From JACKAQ01 sp020634975 [NCBI: Calditrichia bacterium] (lineage in GTDB: Bacteria > Calditrichota > Calditrichia > RBG-13-44-9), in assembly GCA_020634975.1 (NCBI GenBank), contig JACKAQ010000001.1, positions 1,054,001 through 1,118,000 of the forward strand: a DNA stretch of 64,000 nt, in the 5' to 3' direction. Below the pieces are notes generated by a model. It was not told the origin of the DNA. It did no database searches and saw nothing but the letters and a program-made list of their open reading frames with translations. The position numbers were made by a program, and so were the translations under genes. Numbering within the stretch: the stretch's first letter is position 1; each line of letters starts with the position of its first letter. Below, piece after piece: positions 31,557-40,235 of the stretch.

Positions 31557-33521
31557 TTAATAAACGGTTTCTTGTTTGATAAATTGTTTGTGCAAGACAT
31601 GCAATACCAACAAATGATTCACCAGCGCATCCTTGCGCACCAGCGATGTGGCATCGGTATCGCTGTGATAGTCCGTAATAAATTGCTTTAACCGCTTCAC
31701 ATCAAACAGCCCGGCATTGCGGATGCTGTCTTCGTTCATAAACCGGTCCAGCAGTTGTTGCAATGCCTTGCGTTTTTTCTCTTCGGTGTGTCCGGGCGGT
31801 GCCATGAACGCAAATTTTTCGCGTTTGTAAAGCACTTCCGGCAAAATATTGCGCATGGCTTCGCGAAGCACCCATTTTTCCACATCGCCGTTGATACGCA
31901 AATGTGGCGGAATATCCCGCGCTGCTTCCGCAACGTGATGATCCAGAAACGCAGGGCGCGATTCCATCGCGTTTGCCATATCCACCCGGTCGCCGCCCCA
32001 GTTCAAAATCTGGCATTCCAGCATGGTTTTTATCCAGGTATATTGGGCAATGTCCAGCACGTGGCGATGTTCAATTTGCCGGCGATCCAGCTTTGCAACG
32101 ATGGCGGAAATGGGATCGTAATCCCGCAAATCGTGCAGCAAATCATCGTGCAGCAATGGCCGCGCGAGATTTAACGTTAGCATCCACGGCTGTATCCACG
32201 ATGGCGTAAATCCGCACAGCGCCTCAAAATCCGGGTGGGAAACATCTTTTTCCGCGAGAATGGCACCGCTGAATACTTTATTGCTGGCATCCATTTTCGC
32301 ACGATATTCCGCCACTTGCGATTCCGGCAGATCTTTCAATCCGTGCCGGAACATGTCGCGTTTGAACGCCGGATAGCCGCCGAACAATTCGTCCGAGCCT
32401 TCGCCGGTGACCACCACTTTGTAGCCGCATTCGCGAACGCGTTTGCTCATGCACCATTTTGCCACGCCCAGCGTGTTGTAAAATGTGCGTTCGGCATGAA
32501 ATGCGGTTTTCAGAAAATTGTCGCCGTATAAATCGTCGGCGGTGAGGTTGAGCATTTCCTGATCAGCTTCCACCCGTTCCGCCATTTGCCGGGCGATGGC
32601 GGATTCGTCATACGCCGCATTATCGAAACTGATGGTAAACGCTTTCACATGCGATTGCTGCATGTTCGCCGCCAATCCCAACATCGAACAACTGTCGATG
32701 CCGCCGGAAAGATAGCAGCCTACCGGCACATCCGCTTCCAGCCGCAGCCGGACAGCTTCGGTGAGTTGCCGCTGCACATTTTCGATGTGATCGGGTGTCG
32801 ACCGGGATTGATCGCGCTCATTCGCCCGTGGGAAATTGACATCCCAATAGCAAATTTCTTTCACATCAAAACCGTTGCCGCGTTTGCTGATGACCAACAT
32901 ATGCCCCGGTTGAATGGCGTAAACATCTTTAAATGCGCTGCTGCCGGGCACCATCGTGTGCATTAGCTGGTGCAAAACAGCCTGATTATCAAATGCCCGC
33001 GGTACTTCCGGGTGCGCGAACATTGCTTTAATTTCTGAACCGTAGAATATTTTTCCGTTCTGGCGATGGTAAAACAGCGGTTTTATCCCAAATCTGTCCC
33101 GGGCTAAAATGAGACGCTGTTTCTGTTTATCGAACAATGCGACGGCAAATTCGCCGCGCAAATGGTGCACAAAATCCAGATCGTGTTTGCGATACAAATG
33201 CATGGCAATCTCGCTGTCGGATTTTGTGGAAAACCGCGCGCCATCCAGCACCAGCGATGTGCGAATGCGTTTGTAATCGTAAAATTCGCCGTTGACGGTT
33301 AAAACCAGGTCTTTTTCTGCGGTGGTGATGGGTTGATCACCCGAATCCAGTCCGATAATGGACAGCCGGGCGTGACCCATCGCCAACCCATTGTTTGAAT
33401 CAATATGATATCCCTCACCATCCGGGCCGCGGTGGCGAATGGCTTTTACCATCCGTTTGGCGTTCGGGGCAAGATTATCCGGGTTTCCTGTGAGTTGCCA
33501 ATATCCGGCAATACCGCACAT
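31557..33521 (-). CDS. asnB: Asparagine synthase (glutamine-hydrolysing)
   Basis: The 654-aa protein begins MCGIAGYW, giving Cys2 as the glutaminase nucleophile. The glutaminase domain includes IRHRGPDGEG and AMGHARLSIIG. The synthetase domain has the PP-loop YLSGGIDSCSMLGLAA (about 268-283) and GEGSDELFGGYP (about 375-386). It makes asparagine and glutamate from aspartate, glutamine and ATP. It is longer than E. coli AsnB and closer to the roughly 630-aa bacterial types. It is the last gene of a four- to five-gene operon that includes a symporter and an ATCase-like protein, 38 bases after the latter. Confidence 0.95.
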   Translation of the reverse strand: MCGIAGYWQLTGNPDNLAPNAKRMVKAIRHRGPDGEGYHIDSNNGLAMGHARLSIIGLDSGDQPITTAEKDLVLTVNGEFYDYKRIRTSLVLDGARFSTKSDSEIAMHLYRKHDLDFVHHLRGEFAVALFDKQKQRLILARDRFGIKPLFYHRQNGKIFYGSEIKAMFAHPEVPRAFDNQAVLHQLMHTMVPGSSAFKDVYAIQPGHMLVISKRGNGFDVKEICYWDVNFPRANERDQSRSTPDHIENVQRQLTEAVRLRLEADVPVGCYLSGGIDSCSMLGLAANMQQSHVKAFTISFDNAAYDESAIARQMAERVEADQEMLNLTADDLYGDNFLKTAFHAERTFYNTLGVAKWCMSKRVRECGYKVVVTGEGSDELFGGYPAFKRDMFRHGLKDLPESQVAEYRAKMDASNKVFSGAILAEKDVSHPDFEALCGFTPSWIQPWMLTLNLARPLLHDDLLHDLRDYDPISAIVAKLDRRQIEHRHVLDIAQYTWIKTMLECQILNWGGDRVDMANAMESRPAFLDHHVAEAARDIPPHLRINGDVEKWVLREAMRNILPEVLYKREKFAFMAPPGHTEEKKRKALQQLLDRFMNEDSIRNAGLFDVKRLKQFITDYHSDTDATSLVRKDALVNHLLVLHVLHKQFIKQETVY

Positions 33522-33559
33522 GCGTTTCCTCCATGCTAAAAATGAATGCTCTGATTGTT

Positions 33560-34648
33560 TTACTTCACTACCGGAATATTTTTCGGCAGCCGGTCGAAAC
33601 AGTTCAAAATAGAAATGAGCAACGCCTGCCGCACAAAAACCGCACCGTGTGCCTGCGTAAAATACAGATTATGGTGCGTGCCGTCCAGCGTAGGGCTCAG
33701 TTCATCCAGCCGTGCGAGCGGGTGCAGCACAACTGCATTTTTCTTTAAGCGACTGTTTTCGTGTAATTTATATCGCGAATCCAGCGTTTTGTAGCTGTCG
33801 CCCAAAAACGCGATTGAGTTCATATAAATCACATCCAGATCCGAAATTACCGTGTTGATATTATTGGTGATCTTGAACGGTACACCCACCGTTTCCAGCT
33901 CGTTTCGGGCATCGTAGCCGAGCGGATCGGCCATTTCAGAAATAATGGAAATTTGCTCGATGCAATCTTTGAACAACAGCGACATCAGCAGAAAACTTTT
34001 CACAGCACGCATGCTGCCCGGCGTTCCCAAAATACCGAGATGTATTTTGTTTTCCGGTTTGATGCGCGGTTGCTTCAAATCCGGGCGCCATTTTAAAATA
34101 GCGTACCAATCCGCCAGCGCCTGAGTGGGGTGTTCGCCGGTGCCGTTTCCGGCATTGATCAGCGGCAGACGCAATTTTTCGGAAATTTCGTGAATGGAAC
34201 TGGTTTCCGTGTGCCGCATAATGACCAGATCGCCGTATGCGTTGAACATTTCGCCAATATCCGCCAACGATTCGCCTTTGGCTGTGCCGGTAACTTTGCC
34301 GTCGGGAATGCTGATAATTTTGCCATCGAGCCGCAACACAGCGCTTTCGAACGATAAGCGGGTGCGGGTGCTCGCTTCAAAAAACGCAGTGATGATCAGC
34401 TTTCCGTCCAGCGGATGACTGCTGGAAATTTCCGTTGCTTCCAAAAGCGCCGCAAATTTGCACAGCTCCATCACCATGTTTTTATCAAATTGTTGAACCG
34501 AAAGCACGGATTGCCCGATCAGGTGTTCCAAAATACTCAGGTGAATTTTGTCGTCGGAAATCAGTTCTTCCGGATTTGGATATAACCCTTCGGATTCCAG
34601 AGGGTTAATTTCTTTTACATCAATATCTGTTTGACTAAATTTTTCCAT
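33560..34648 (-). CDS. Aspartate-carbamoyltransferase-like protein with altered amino-acid site
   Basis: The 362-aa protein carries the carbamoyl-phosphate half of the ATCase fold intact: FFEASTRTRLSFESAVLRLD (STRTR near 93-97), AKGESLAD (Lys84 equivalent) and EHPTQALAD. The aspartate half differs. Where E. coli PyrB has MTRVQKER, with Arg229 and Gln231 contacting aspartate, this protein has YMNSIAFLGD (about residues 274-283). The HPLPRVDEI loop reads HPLARLDEL. A 50-residue N-terminal extension is also present. It may transfer carbamoyl to a different amine, or be a non-catalytic paralogue. Its start overlaps the stop of the 40-aa peptide (TAATG). asnB follows. Confidence 0.78.
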   Translation of the reverse strand: MEKFSQTDIDVKEINPLESEGLYPNPEELISDDKIHLSILEHLIGQSVLSVQQFDKNMVMELCKFAALLEATEISSSHPLDGKLIITAFFEASTRTRLSFESAVLRLDGKIISIPDGKVTGTAKGESLADIGEMFNAYGDLVIMRHTETSSIHEISEKLRLPLINAGNGTGEHPTQALADWYAILKWRPDLKQPRIKPENKIHLGILGTPGSMRAVKSFLLMSLLFKDCIEQISIISEMADPLGYDARNELETVGVPFKITNNINTVISDLDVIYMNSIAFLGDSYKTLDSRYKLHENSRLKKNAVVLHPLARLDELSPTLDGTHHNLYFTQAHGAVFVRQALLISILNCFDRLPKNIPVVK

Positions 34649-34770
34649 TACCAGATCTCCTTTTTAAGGTAATCGCGGATTATTAATCCGATTAAAGTGA
34701 GCGCCGAAACCCCGGTGAGCCATAACGCAAGGTGAACACACCAAGTCAGGAAAATTTCTGAGAAAAACAT
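34648..34770 (-). CDS. 40-aa single-helix membrane peptide, putative symporter accessory protein
   Basis: The peptide starts MFFSEIFLTWCVHLALWL, spans one membrane helix to about residue 31, and ends RDYLKKEIW, so the positive end faces the cytoplasm. GAGG lies before its ATG. It begins 16 bases after the SSS symporter stop, and its TAA overlaps the ATG of the ATCase-like gene. Small one-helix partners are known next to other SSS-family symporters, so a transporter-subunit role is likely by analogy. It is too short for usual ORF cut-offs and easily missed. Confidence 0.8.
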   Translation of the reverse strand: MFFSEIFLTWCVHLALWLTGVSALTLIGLIIRDYLKKEIW

Positions 34771-34786
34771 CTTAACCTCATTATTT

Positions 34787-36217
34787 TTAGTGATTTGACG
34801 CTTCATTTAAATCCTTCCAATCGAACGACGTTTTCGAAACGACTCTGGCGATAATGACCACAATCATCGAAACAGCCGCACCGATCAGCGAAGATGTGTA
34901 CCAGCCAAGCTCGAAATACGAAACCAGACCACACAACGAGCCCAGCAACATTCCCCAAAATGCACCTGTTGCACTGGCTTTTCGCCAGTATAATCCGGTA
35001 ACGATCGGCCAAATGGTGCTGCCAACCATGGGACCGGCAAAAAACAGGACATCCGCCAGCGTGCCGACGCGCGGCAAACAGATCAGCCAGGTGAGCACGC
35101 CGATAAACACAATAATCCATGCGGACATTTTTCGGAGCTTTTCCGGGCTGGTATCCGGACGGAGCCATTTTTTGTAGATGTCTTCCGTTACCAGATCCGA
35201 AGTCGCTGCCAACAAACTATCGATACTGGACGCCAGCGAGCAAAACAGCACCACAAAAACAATCACCGAACCGATTTCACCCAGCAATTGCGAAGCGATG
35301 AGCGGGCCAACCATATCCGGGCTTGTGATGTTGATGCCCAAAGTGCCGCTGGAAAGTGCAAAATATCCGGCGGCAACCGGCACAGGCAACCAAAATAATC
35401 CGCCCAGCAAATATGCTTTCTGTCCCACATCCGCCCGCATCGCAAAGACCCGGCTCCACCACACGTTGCTGTGAAAAATTTCGCCGACACCAAACAGCAG
35501 GTTGTTAAAAAATGCCATAATCGCCGCAGGCAATAAAATATTGATGAGCATGGGACTGTCTTTTTGTAAATCGGTGTGCACCTGGGTCATATCCGTGTTC
35601 ATTAAAATGCCCGCACCAACAGCAACAATTCCGATCAAAATGATCAGGCTTTGGATAAAATCTGTTCCGATAACCGCATACAATCCGCCAAACAGCGTGT
35701 AAATAACACAAACCAGCAGAATTACAGACATACCGTAAACATATGGAATTCCTGTAATTGCGTTCATCAAGATACCGCCGGCCATGCCCATGCTGATCAT
35801 CCAGGTTACACCATAAAAAATAGAAATGATGAGAAACAGCAACCAGGCGCGTTTGCCGTATCGCAGCCGGATAAAATCGCCGCTGGTGTAGCCGGTTGGC
35901 ATCAATCCTTTAATGCGTTTTGCCAGCGGTGCAAACATAAACAGCCCGAACGAAGCCGTAGAATATGCCAGCATTCCCCAAACACCCAACTGCAGTGCAA
36001 ATTGCGGCGCCAGCATTGTTGTGTTGGAGGTAACCCAGGTTGCCATTGCGGTTGCAGCGCCCAAAGCCAAACCGACGTTGCGCCCTGCCAGCATAAAACC
36101 TTCCATATCCTTGGCTTTTTTGCCCCAATAAATGCCCAGGGCAATCCAGAAAATGCTTAAAATAGCCAGTAAAACCCATCCCACATTCTGGGAAAGAATT
36201 GCCGTTTGGTGAGCCAC
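34787..36217 (-). CDS. Sodium:solute symporter (SSS) family transporter
   Basis: The 476-aa protein has about 13 membrane helices with the SSS framework: an opening helix, then KKAKDMEGFMLAGRNVGLAL, the GWVTSNTTMLAP-like first core helix, and LFCSLASSIDSLLAATSDLV (about residues 330-349), whose serine-rich sodium site is family-typical. It should import a small solute with sodium. Substrate cannot be read from sequence. The downstream ATCase-like and AsnB enzymes suggest an amino acid, ureide or nitrogenous solute. It follows the FN3 membrane protein by 54 bases. Confidence 0.9.
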   Translation of the reverse strand: MAHQTAILSQNVGWVLLAILSIFWIALGIYWGKKAKDMEGFMLAGRNVGLALGAATAMATWVTSNTTMLAPQFALQLGVWGMLAYSTASFGLFMFAPLAKRIKGLMPTGYTSGDFIRLRYGKRAWLLFLIISIFYGVTWMISMGMAGGILMNAITGIPYVYGMSVILLVCVIYTLFGGLYAVIGTDFIQSLIILIGIVAVGAGILMNTDMTQVHTDLQKDSPMLINILLPAAIMAFFNNLLFGVGEIFHSNVWWSRVFAMRADVGQKAYLLGGLFWLPVPVAAGYFALSSGTLGINITSPDMVGPLIASQLLGEIGSVIVFVVLFCSLASSIDSLLAATSDLVTEDIYKKWLRPDTSPEKLRKMSAWIIVFIGVLTWLICLPRVGTLADVLFFAGPMVGSTIWPIVTGLYWRKASATGAFWGMLLGSLCGLVSYFELGWYTSSLIGAAVSMIVVIIARVVSKTSFDWKDLNEASNH

Positions 36218-36271
36218 TACAGCCTCCTTTTATTTTCGATGTGGCTTCGGTTCAAATTAAAAAAAGTGGAA

Positions 36272-36877
36272 TTATTGCTCGTTTGCAGCCGAACGTGTGC
36301 CGTGCCAGATTACGCCGGCAGTCGCGAAAAACACGATACTGCCGATTCCCATCAGCCAAAACGCCAGCGTCAGGGAATGGTGGACAACATCAACTTTAAT
36401 TGGCGCAGACCACAAACTTTCGTTGCCTGTTGCGGTATCGATGGCTTTAATGCGGTAGTAAAACGTCCCGTTTGGCAAACCGGAAACATAAGATGCCAGG
36501 TCAACACCTTTGTATTTCACGCGAAAATTCCCGAAATCTTTTTCGGTGGATTGTTGGAGTTCGTATTCAACCGTTTCGTTTTGGTTATCCGAAGGGATGG
36601 CCATCCAGCGAATCCGTATGTATCCGGCATTAACGATGTTTTCAGTGGGAGTCACAAATTGGGGAGCTTCAAGATCACCGGTTTGTTGCGCCAGACCGGG
36701 TTCTTGTATGAGGACTAAAAGTAGCAGGAAAACGGTAACAACCAGAATTTTTTGGGCAAAACAGATCATGCAATTCATTAATCCGTTTCGCGCATTTTTT
36801 AGCTTACAGCGATTCAACACATACGGGATTGCAAAAGATTGCAACACCGGGCTGTTAAAAGCGGAAGTTAGTTTCAT
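36272..36877 (-). CDS. FN3-domain membrane-anchored extracytoplasmic protein
   Basis: The protein has a hydrophobic N-terminal signal (ILVVTVFLLLLVLIQEPGLA), one fibronectin type III domain (about 70-162: APQFVTPTENIVNAGYIRIR, EYELQQSTEKDFGNFR, YRIKAIDTATGNESLWSAPI) and a C-terminal helix (LTLAFWLMGIGSIVFFATAG) that anchors it in the membrane. Start 36877 gives 201 aa; ATGs at 36778 or 36769 place the signal peptide at the very N-terminus and may be correct. It is the first gene of the symporter operon, so it may bind solute or a surface partner for that transporter. Confidence 0.7.
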   Translation of the reverse strand: MKLTSAFNSPVLQSFAIPYVLNRCKLKNARNGLMNCMICFAQKILVVTVFLLLLVLIQEPGLAQQTGDLEAPQFVTPTENIVNAGYIRIRWMAIPSDNQNETVEYELQQSTEKDFGNFRVKYKGVDLASYVSGLPNGTFYYRIKAIDTATGNESLWSAPIKVDVVHHSLTLAFWLMGIGSIVFFATAGVIWHGTRSAANEQ

Positions 36878-37117
36878 AACATATTCCCGGATTCAGAGAA
36901 TAAATGGGTTATTTTGAGTTAGTTGCGCCAAAACTTCATATATTGATGAAGATTTGACAGGTTTTATAATTAAAACACGAAACCATGTATTCCAAACAGT
37001 TTCTTTTTTTTTGAACAAACCTGTTCCATCTTTTTAGGTTGATCTTTAATTTCTGCCGGAGTTATCTTACATTAGTCCCGATTGACGAATGCAAATCAAC
37101 AAAACAGGAGCTTTCCG

Positions 37118-38137
37118 ATGCAACATACTTTGCCCGTTCCACCACATTTTAAACCAAAAAATGTTAGCAAAATCTGGAAGGTTGAATATGAGCAAATTGC
37201 CGGCGCAGCCCGAGAATGGCAGCGCGAACATAAAATTTCACCAGCGATTTCGGATAAAAAGAAGGTGTGCATGCTCGTTATCGATATGCAAAACACCTTT
37301 TGCATTCCCGGTCACGAACTGTTTGTGGGCGGCCGCAGCGGCAAAGGCGCGGTAGACGATACCCGGCGGTTGTGCAAATTTATTTACCAAAATCTGCCGT
37401 TCATTACCCAAATTATTCCCACAATGGACACCCACCAGGCCATGCAAATTTTCCACAGCTTCTTTTTTGTGGATGAAAAAGGCAATCATCCCGCACCGTT
37501 AACGATGATTTCTTCCACCGATATCACCAAAGGCAAATGGCGTTTTAATGCAGATTTGGCAAAACAACTCGGCTATTCCACAAATTTTATGGAAAAACAC
37601 CTGCTTTACTACACCCAACGGTTAGAGCGCAACAGCAAATATCAGCTGATGATTTGGCCGTATCATGCAATGCTCGGCGGAATCGGGCATGCGCTGGTTC
37701 CGGCGTTTGAGGAAGCCATATTTTTTCACGGCATCGCCCGCAACAGCCAGCCGGATATTCAGATCAAAGGCAGTCATCCGTTAACCGAACATTATTCCGC
37801 AATTAATCCGGAAGTTACCCACGATGCCAACGGACGGTTGATGGTCGGAAAAAATGATGCGTTGCTCAAAAAGCTGCTCGCTTACGATGCCGTGATTATC
37901 GCCGGACAGGCAAAAAGCCACTGCGTCGCGTGGACAATCTCTGATTTGCTGGCCAGCATCAAAGAAGAAAATCCCGCGTTTGTGGAAAAAATTTATCTGC
38001 TGGACGATTGTTCCTCCGCAGTTTGCATTCCCGATGTGGTCGATTTTACCGATGATGCCAACGCTGCCTATCAGCGCTTCGCCGATGCCGGAATGAAACT
38101 GATTCGCGCCAACCAATCCATTGCCGAGCTGCTTTAA
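37118..38137 (+). CDS. Isochorismatase/nicotinamidase-family cysteine hydrolase
   Basis: The 339-aa protein has the cysteine hydrolase fold: VCMLVIDMQNTFCIPGHELF supplies the catalytic Asp, and IIAGQAKSHCVAWTISDLLA supplies the nucleophile Cys. The metal or substrate loop has TMDTHQAMQIFHSFFF. It is over 100 residues longer than typical nicotinamidases, with a 60-residue N-terminal region and a 70-residue insert between the Asp and Cys. Substrate is therefore uncertain: nicotinamide, a carbamoyl compound or another amide. ATG 37118 follows CAGGAG; an upstream in-frame start is less likely. Confidence 0.82.
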   Translation: MQHTLPVPPHFKPKNVSKIWKVEYEQIAGAAREWQREHKISPAISDKKKVCMLVIDMQNTFCIPGHELFVGGRSGKGAVDDTRRLCKFIYQNLPFITQIIPTMDTHQAMQIFHSFFFVDEKGNHPAPLTMISSTDITKGKWRFNADLAKQLGYSTNFMEKHLLYYTQRLERNSKYQLMIWPYHAMLGGIGHALVPAFEEAIFFHGIARNSQPDIQIKGSHPLTEHYSAINPEVTHDANGRLMVGKNDALLKKLLAYDAVIIAGQAKSHCVAWTISDLLASIKEENPAFVEKIYLLDDCSSAVCIPDVVDFTDDANAAYQRFADAGMKLIRANQSIAELL

Positions 38138-38153
38138 TCGCAAATTCAAATTG

Positions 38154-38185
38154 AAAAGGGCGGGCAAACGGCTCGCCCTTTTTTT
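38154..38185 (+). terminator. Terminator of the isochorismatase-family gene
   Basis: AAAAGGGCG (38154-38162) pairs with CGCCCTTTT (38174-38182), followed by further Ts. The rest of the spacer to 38402 holds a TATAAT (38305-38310) without a convincing -35, and a small ACGAT-GCAA-ATCGT hairpin. Confidence 0.9.
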
Positions 38186-38402
38186 CGTATGTCGCGATAT
38201 TCTTCGTTTATTCCCGCCACTTTTCTCCCAAAAAAAATCAGCGCCAATTGTAAATTTTGGGTAAACTTTTTTTAGTTGAGAAACTTCATTTCATCAATAG
38301 CGTTTATAATTCACGAAAACAAAAATATGGGCAACGATGCAAATCGTCATCTTGCCGAAATAACTGAGTTTAATAAAGGTAAAATAATCAAGAGGTTAAC
38401 TT

Positions 38403-39905
38403 ATGTCACAGCACAAATCCAGTTTGTTTAGCGCAACGTTGGTTTTTGCAGGAATTATTGTGGGTTTGATTTTGGCAGCCGGATTTGGCATCCCGAACAT
38501 TAGTAATGCAGATTCACCGAATCCGCCCAAAACCGGCGAAAATTCCGGACAACCCAATCAAAGCACCAACAGTAATTTGAACATGGTTTACGCACTCAGC
38601 AACGCATTTGCAGATGTTGCCGAAAGTGTTAACCCTGCGGTTGTAACCATTTCAACAGAAACAACGGTTCGCCAGCGCGTGCCCAGAATGCCTTCGTTTT
38701 TTGAAGATTTTTTTGGACCGCAGGGCGACCGTGAGCGCGAATTCAAATCGCAGGGGCTCGGCTCCGGTGTGATTGTTCAGTCCAACGGGGTTATCCTCAC
38801 CAACAATCACGTGATCCGCGATGCGGATGACATCATCGTTCAGTTGATGGACGGTCGCGAATTCCCCGGAAAAGTTACAGGCACCGATCCCCGCAGCGAT
38901 ATCGCGGTAATCCAGATCGATGCGGATAATTTACCGATCGTTCCCATCGGCAATTCCGATAATCTTCGGGTTGGCGAATGGGTTTTGGCTGTCGGTTCGC
39001 CGCTCAGCCCGGAATATAATCACACTGTAACATCAGGAATTATCAGCGCAAAAGGGCGTCAGGTTAGTGGATTAACCGGCGTTCAGGATTTTCTTCAGAC
39101 AGACGCAGCCATTAATCCCGGAAACAGCGGTGGTGCATTAGTTAATTTGCGCGGCGAATTGGTGGGAATCAATACGGCAATCGCCAGCCGAACCGGACAA
39201 AATTCCGGCATCGGATTCGCGATTTCCTCAAATCTCGCCAAAGATGTGATGCAGGATATTTTGGAAGACGGTAAAGTTTCCCGCGGATGGCTGGGTGTGC
39301 AAATTGGCCCCGTCAGCAAAGAAGTTGCCGAAATGTATAATATGAAAAATGACGATGGCGTGTTGATCCGTTCTATCGAAAAAAACAGCCCAGCCGAAAA
39401 AGATGGCGTTGAGCCGGGTGATATTATTCTGGGTGTTGATGACAACACCGTAAAATCACCAACAGAATTGAGCTCGGTTATCGGCTCCAAAAATCCCGGC
39501 GACAAAGTGACCTTGAAACTGTTGCGGGACGGAAAAGAAAAATCCGTGAAAGTGGAACTTGGTGAATTTCCGGATGAGTTGGTAGCCGGTAATTCCAGTA
39601 ATTCCAATGAGATAGAAGACCTCGGTTTGACCGTGCAGGATCTCACCAATTCGCTGCGATCCGAATACGGATTGAGCGACAGCGATTACGGCGTGATTAT
39701 TCAGGGAATTGCGCAGGGTGGCGTTGCTGAACGCGCCGGATTGGAACGCGGAGATTTGATCATGCGAATCAATCGCAGCCGCATCACCAACACCGGTGAA
39801 TTTGCCGCAGCGATCAAAGAAATTGAGCCGGGTGATGCAGTGTTACTGCAAATCAAACGTGACGGGCGCCGGCAAATTATCGACTTTGTGTTACCAAGAG
39901 AATAA
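38403..39905 (+). CDS. degP: HtrA/DegP-type periplasmic serine protease (Do family)
   Basis: The 500-aa protein has an N-terminal signal or anchor helix (FSATLVFAGIIVGLILAAGF), then a trypsin-like domain. The triad is His in ILTNNHVI, Asp in DPRSDIAVIQID and Ser in NPGNSGGAL. Two PDZ domains follow (about 300-395 with RGWLGVQIGPVSKE and SPAEKDGVEPGDIILG; about 405-498 with GVAERAGLERGDLIM). It degrades or refolds misfolded envelope proteins. The gene stands alone between terminators. The exact Deg subtype (DegP, DegQ or DegS) is not decided by sequence; two PDZ domains fit DegP/DegQ. Confidence 0.93.
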   Translation: MSQHKSSLFSATLVFAGIIVGLILAAGFGIPNISNADSPNPPKTGENSGQPNQSTNSNLNMVYALSNAFADVAESVNPAVVTISTETTVRQRVPRMPSFFEDFFGPQGDREREFKSQGLGSGVIVQSNGVILTNNHVIRDADDIIVQLMDGREFPGKVTGTDPRSDIAVIQIDADNLPIVPIGNSDNLRVGEWVLAVGSPLSPEYNHTVTSGIISAKGRQVSGLTGVQDFLQTDAAINPGNSGGALVNLRGELVGINTAIASRTGQNSGIGFAISSNLAKDVMQDILEDGKVSRGWLGVQIGPVSKEVAEMYNMKNDDGVLIRSIEKNSPAEKDGVEPGDIILGVDDNTVKSPTELSSVIGSKNPGDKVTLKLLRDGKEKSVKVELGEFPDELVAGNSSNSNEIEDLGLTVQDLTNSLRSEYGLSDSDYGVIIQGIAQGGVAERAGLERGDLIMRINRSRITNTGEFAAAIKEIEPGDAVLLQIKRDGRRQIIDFVLPRE

Positions 39906-39942
39906 ACAACCCCCAAAGCCTCCTCAGGCAAGTTAAAGACCA

Positions 39943-39976
39943 AAACCGGGAGTATTATCGCTCCCGGTTTTTTTTT
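39943..39976 (+). terminator. Terminator of the HtrA gene
   Basis: AAACCGGGAG pairs perfectly with CTCCCGGTTT (39943-39970) and a T-run of six follows. Confidence 0.95.
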
Positions 39977-40235
39977 GTACCTTTCTTTTGTTGCGCTTGA
40001 GCACATGAAAACATGCACCCGGTTCCTTTATTTATCCTGAGTGGTTCATTAGCCATTATTTTTTTACCCAAATAGATGTATAAACACTTGCTGTTGCGGC
40101 AAATAAAATCATCCCGTTGTTCTCGAAAACAATTTATTGTTACTATAATTTTTTTACCGCAAGGCTTTTTTCTCAACTGAATCCAAAATGGAATTTTTAA
40201 GTCTAAATATTAACGAATTCTAACAGGAATGTTAT
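39977..40235. other. AT-rich spacer before the envelope gene trio
   Basis: The 330-base gap between the HtrA gene and the zinc-ribbon gene holds the HtrA terminator. After it there is an AT-rich stretch with TATAAT at 40144-40149, about 86 bases before the next ATG, but no good -35 at the right distance. No ORF, repeat or RNA structure that I can support is present. Confidence 0.5.

Noticed and set aside
38305-38310. TATAAT as a sigma-70 promoter of the HtrA gene
   Set aside because: No -35 hexamer at 16-18 bases; kept only as a note.
38328-38430. 34-aa ORF starting ATGGGCAACGATG in the HtrA leader
   Set aside because: No ribosome site and it overlaps the true HtrA start in another frame; more likely leader structure.
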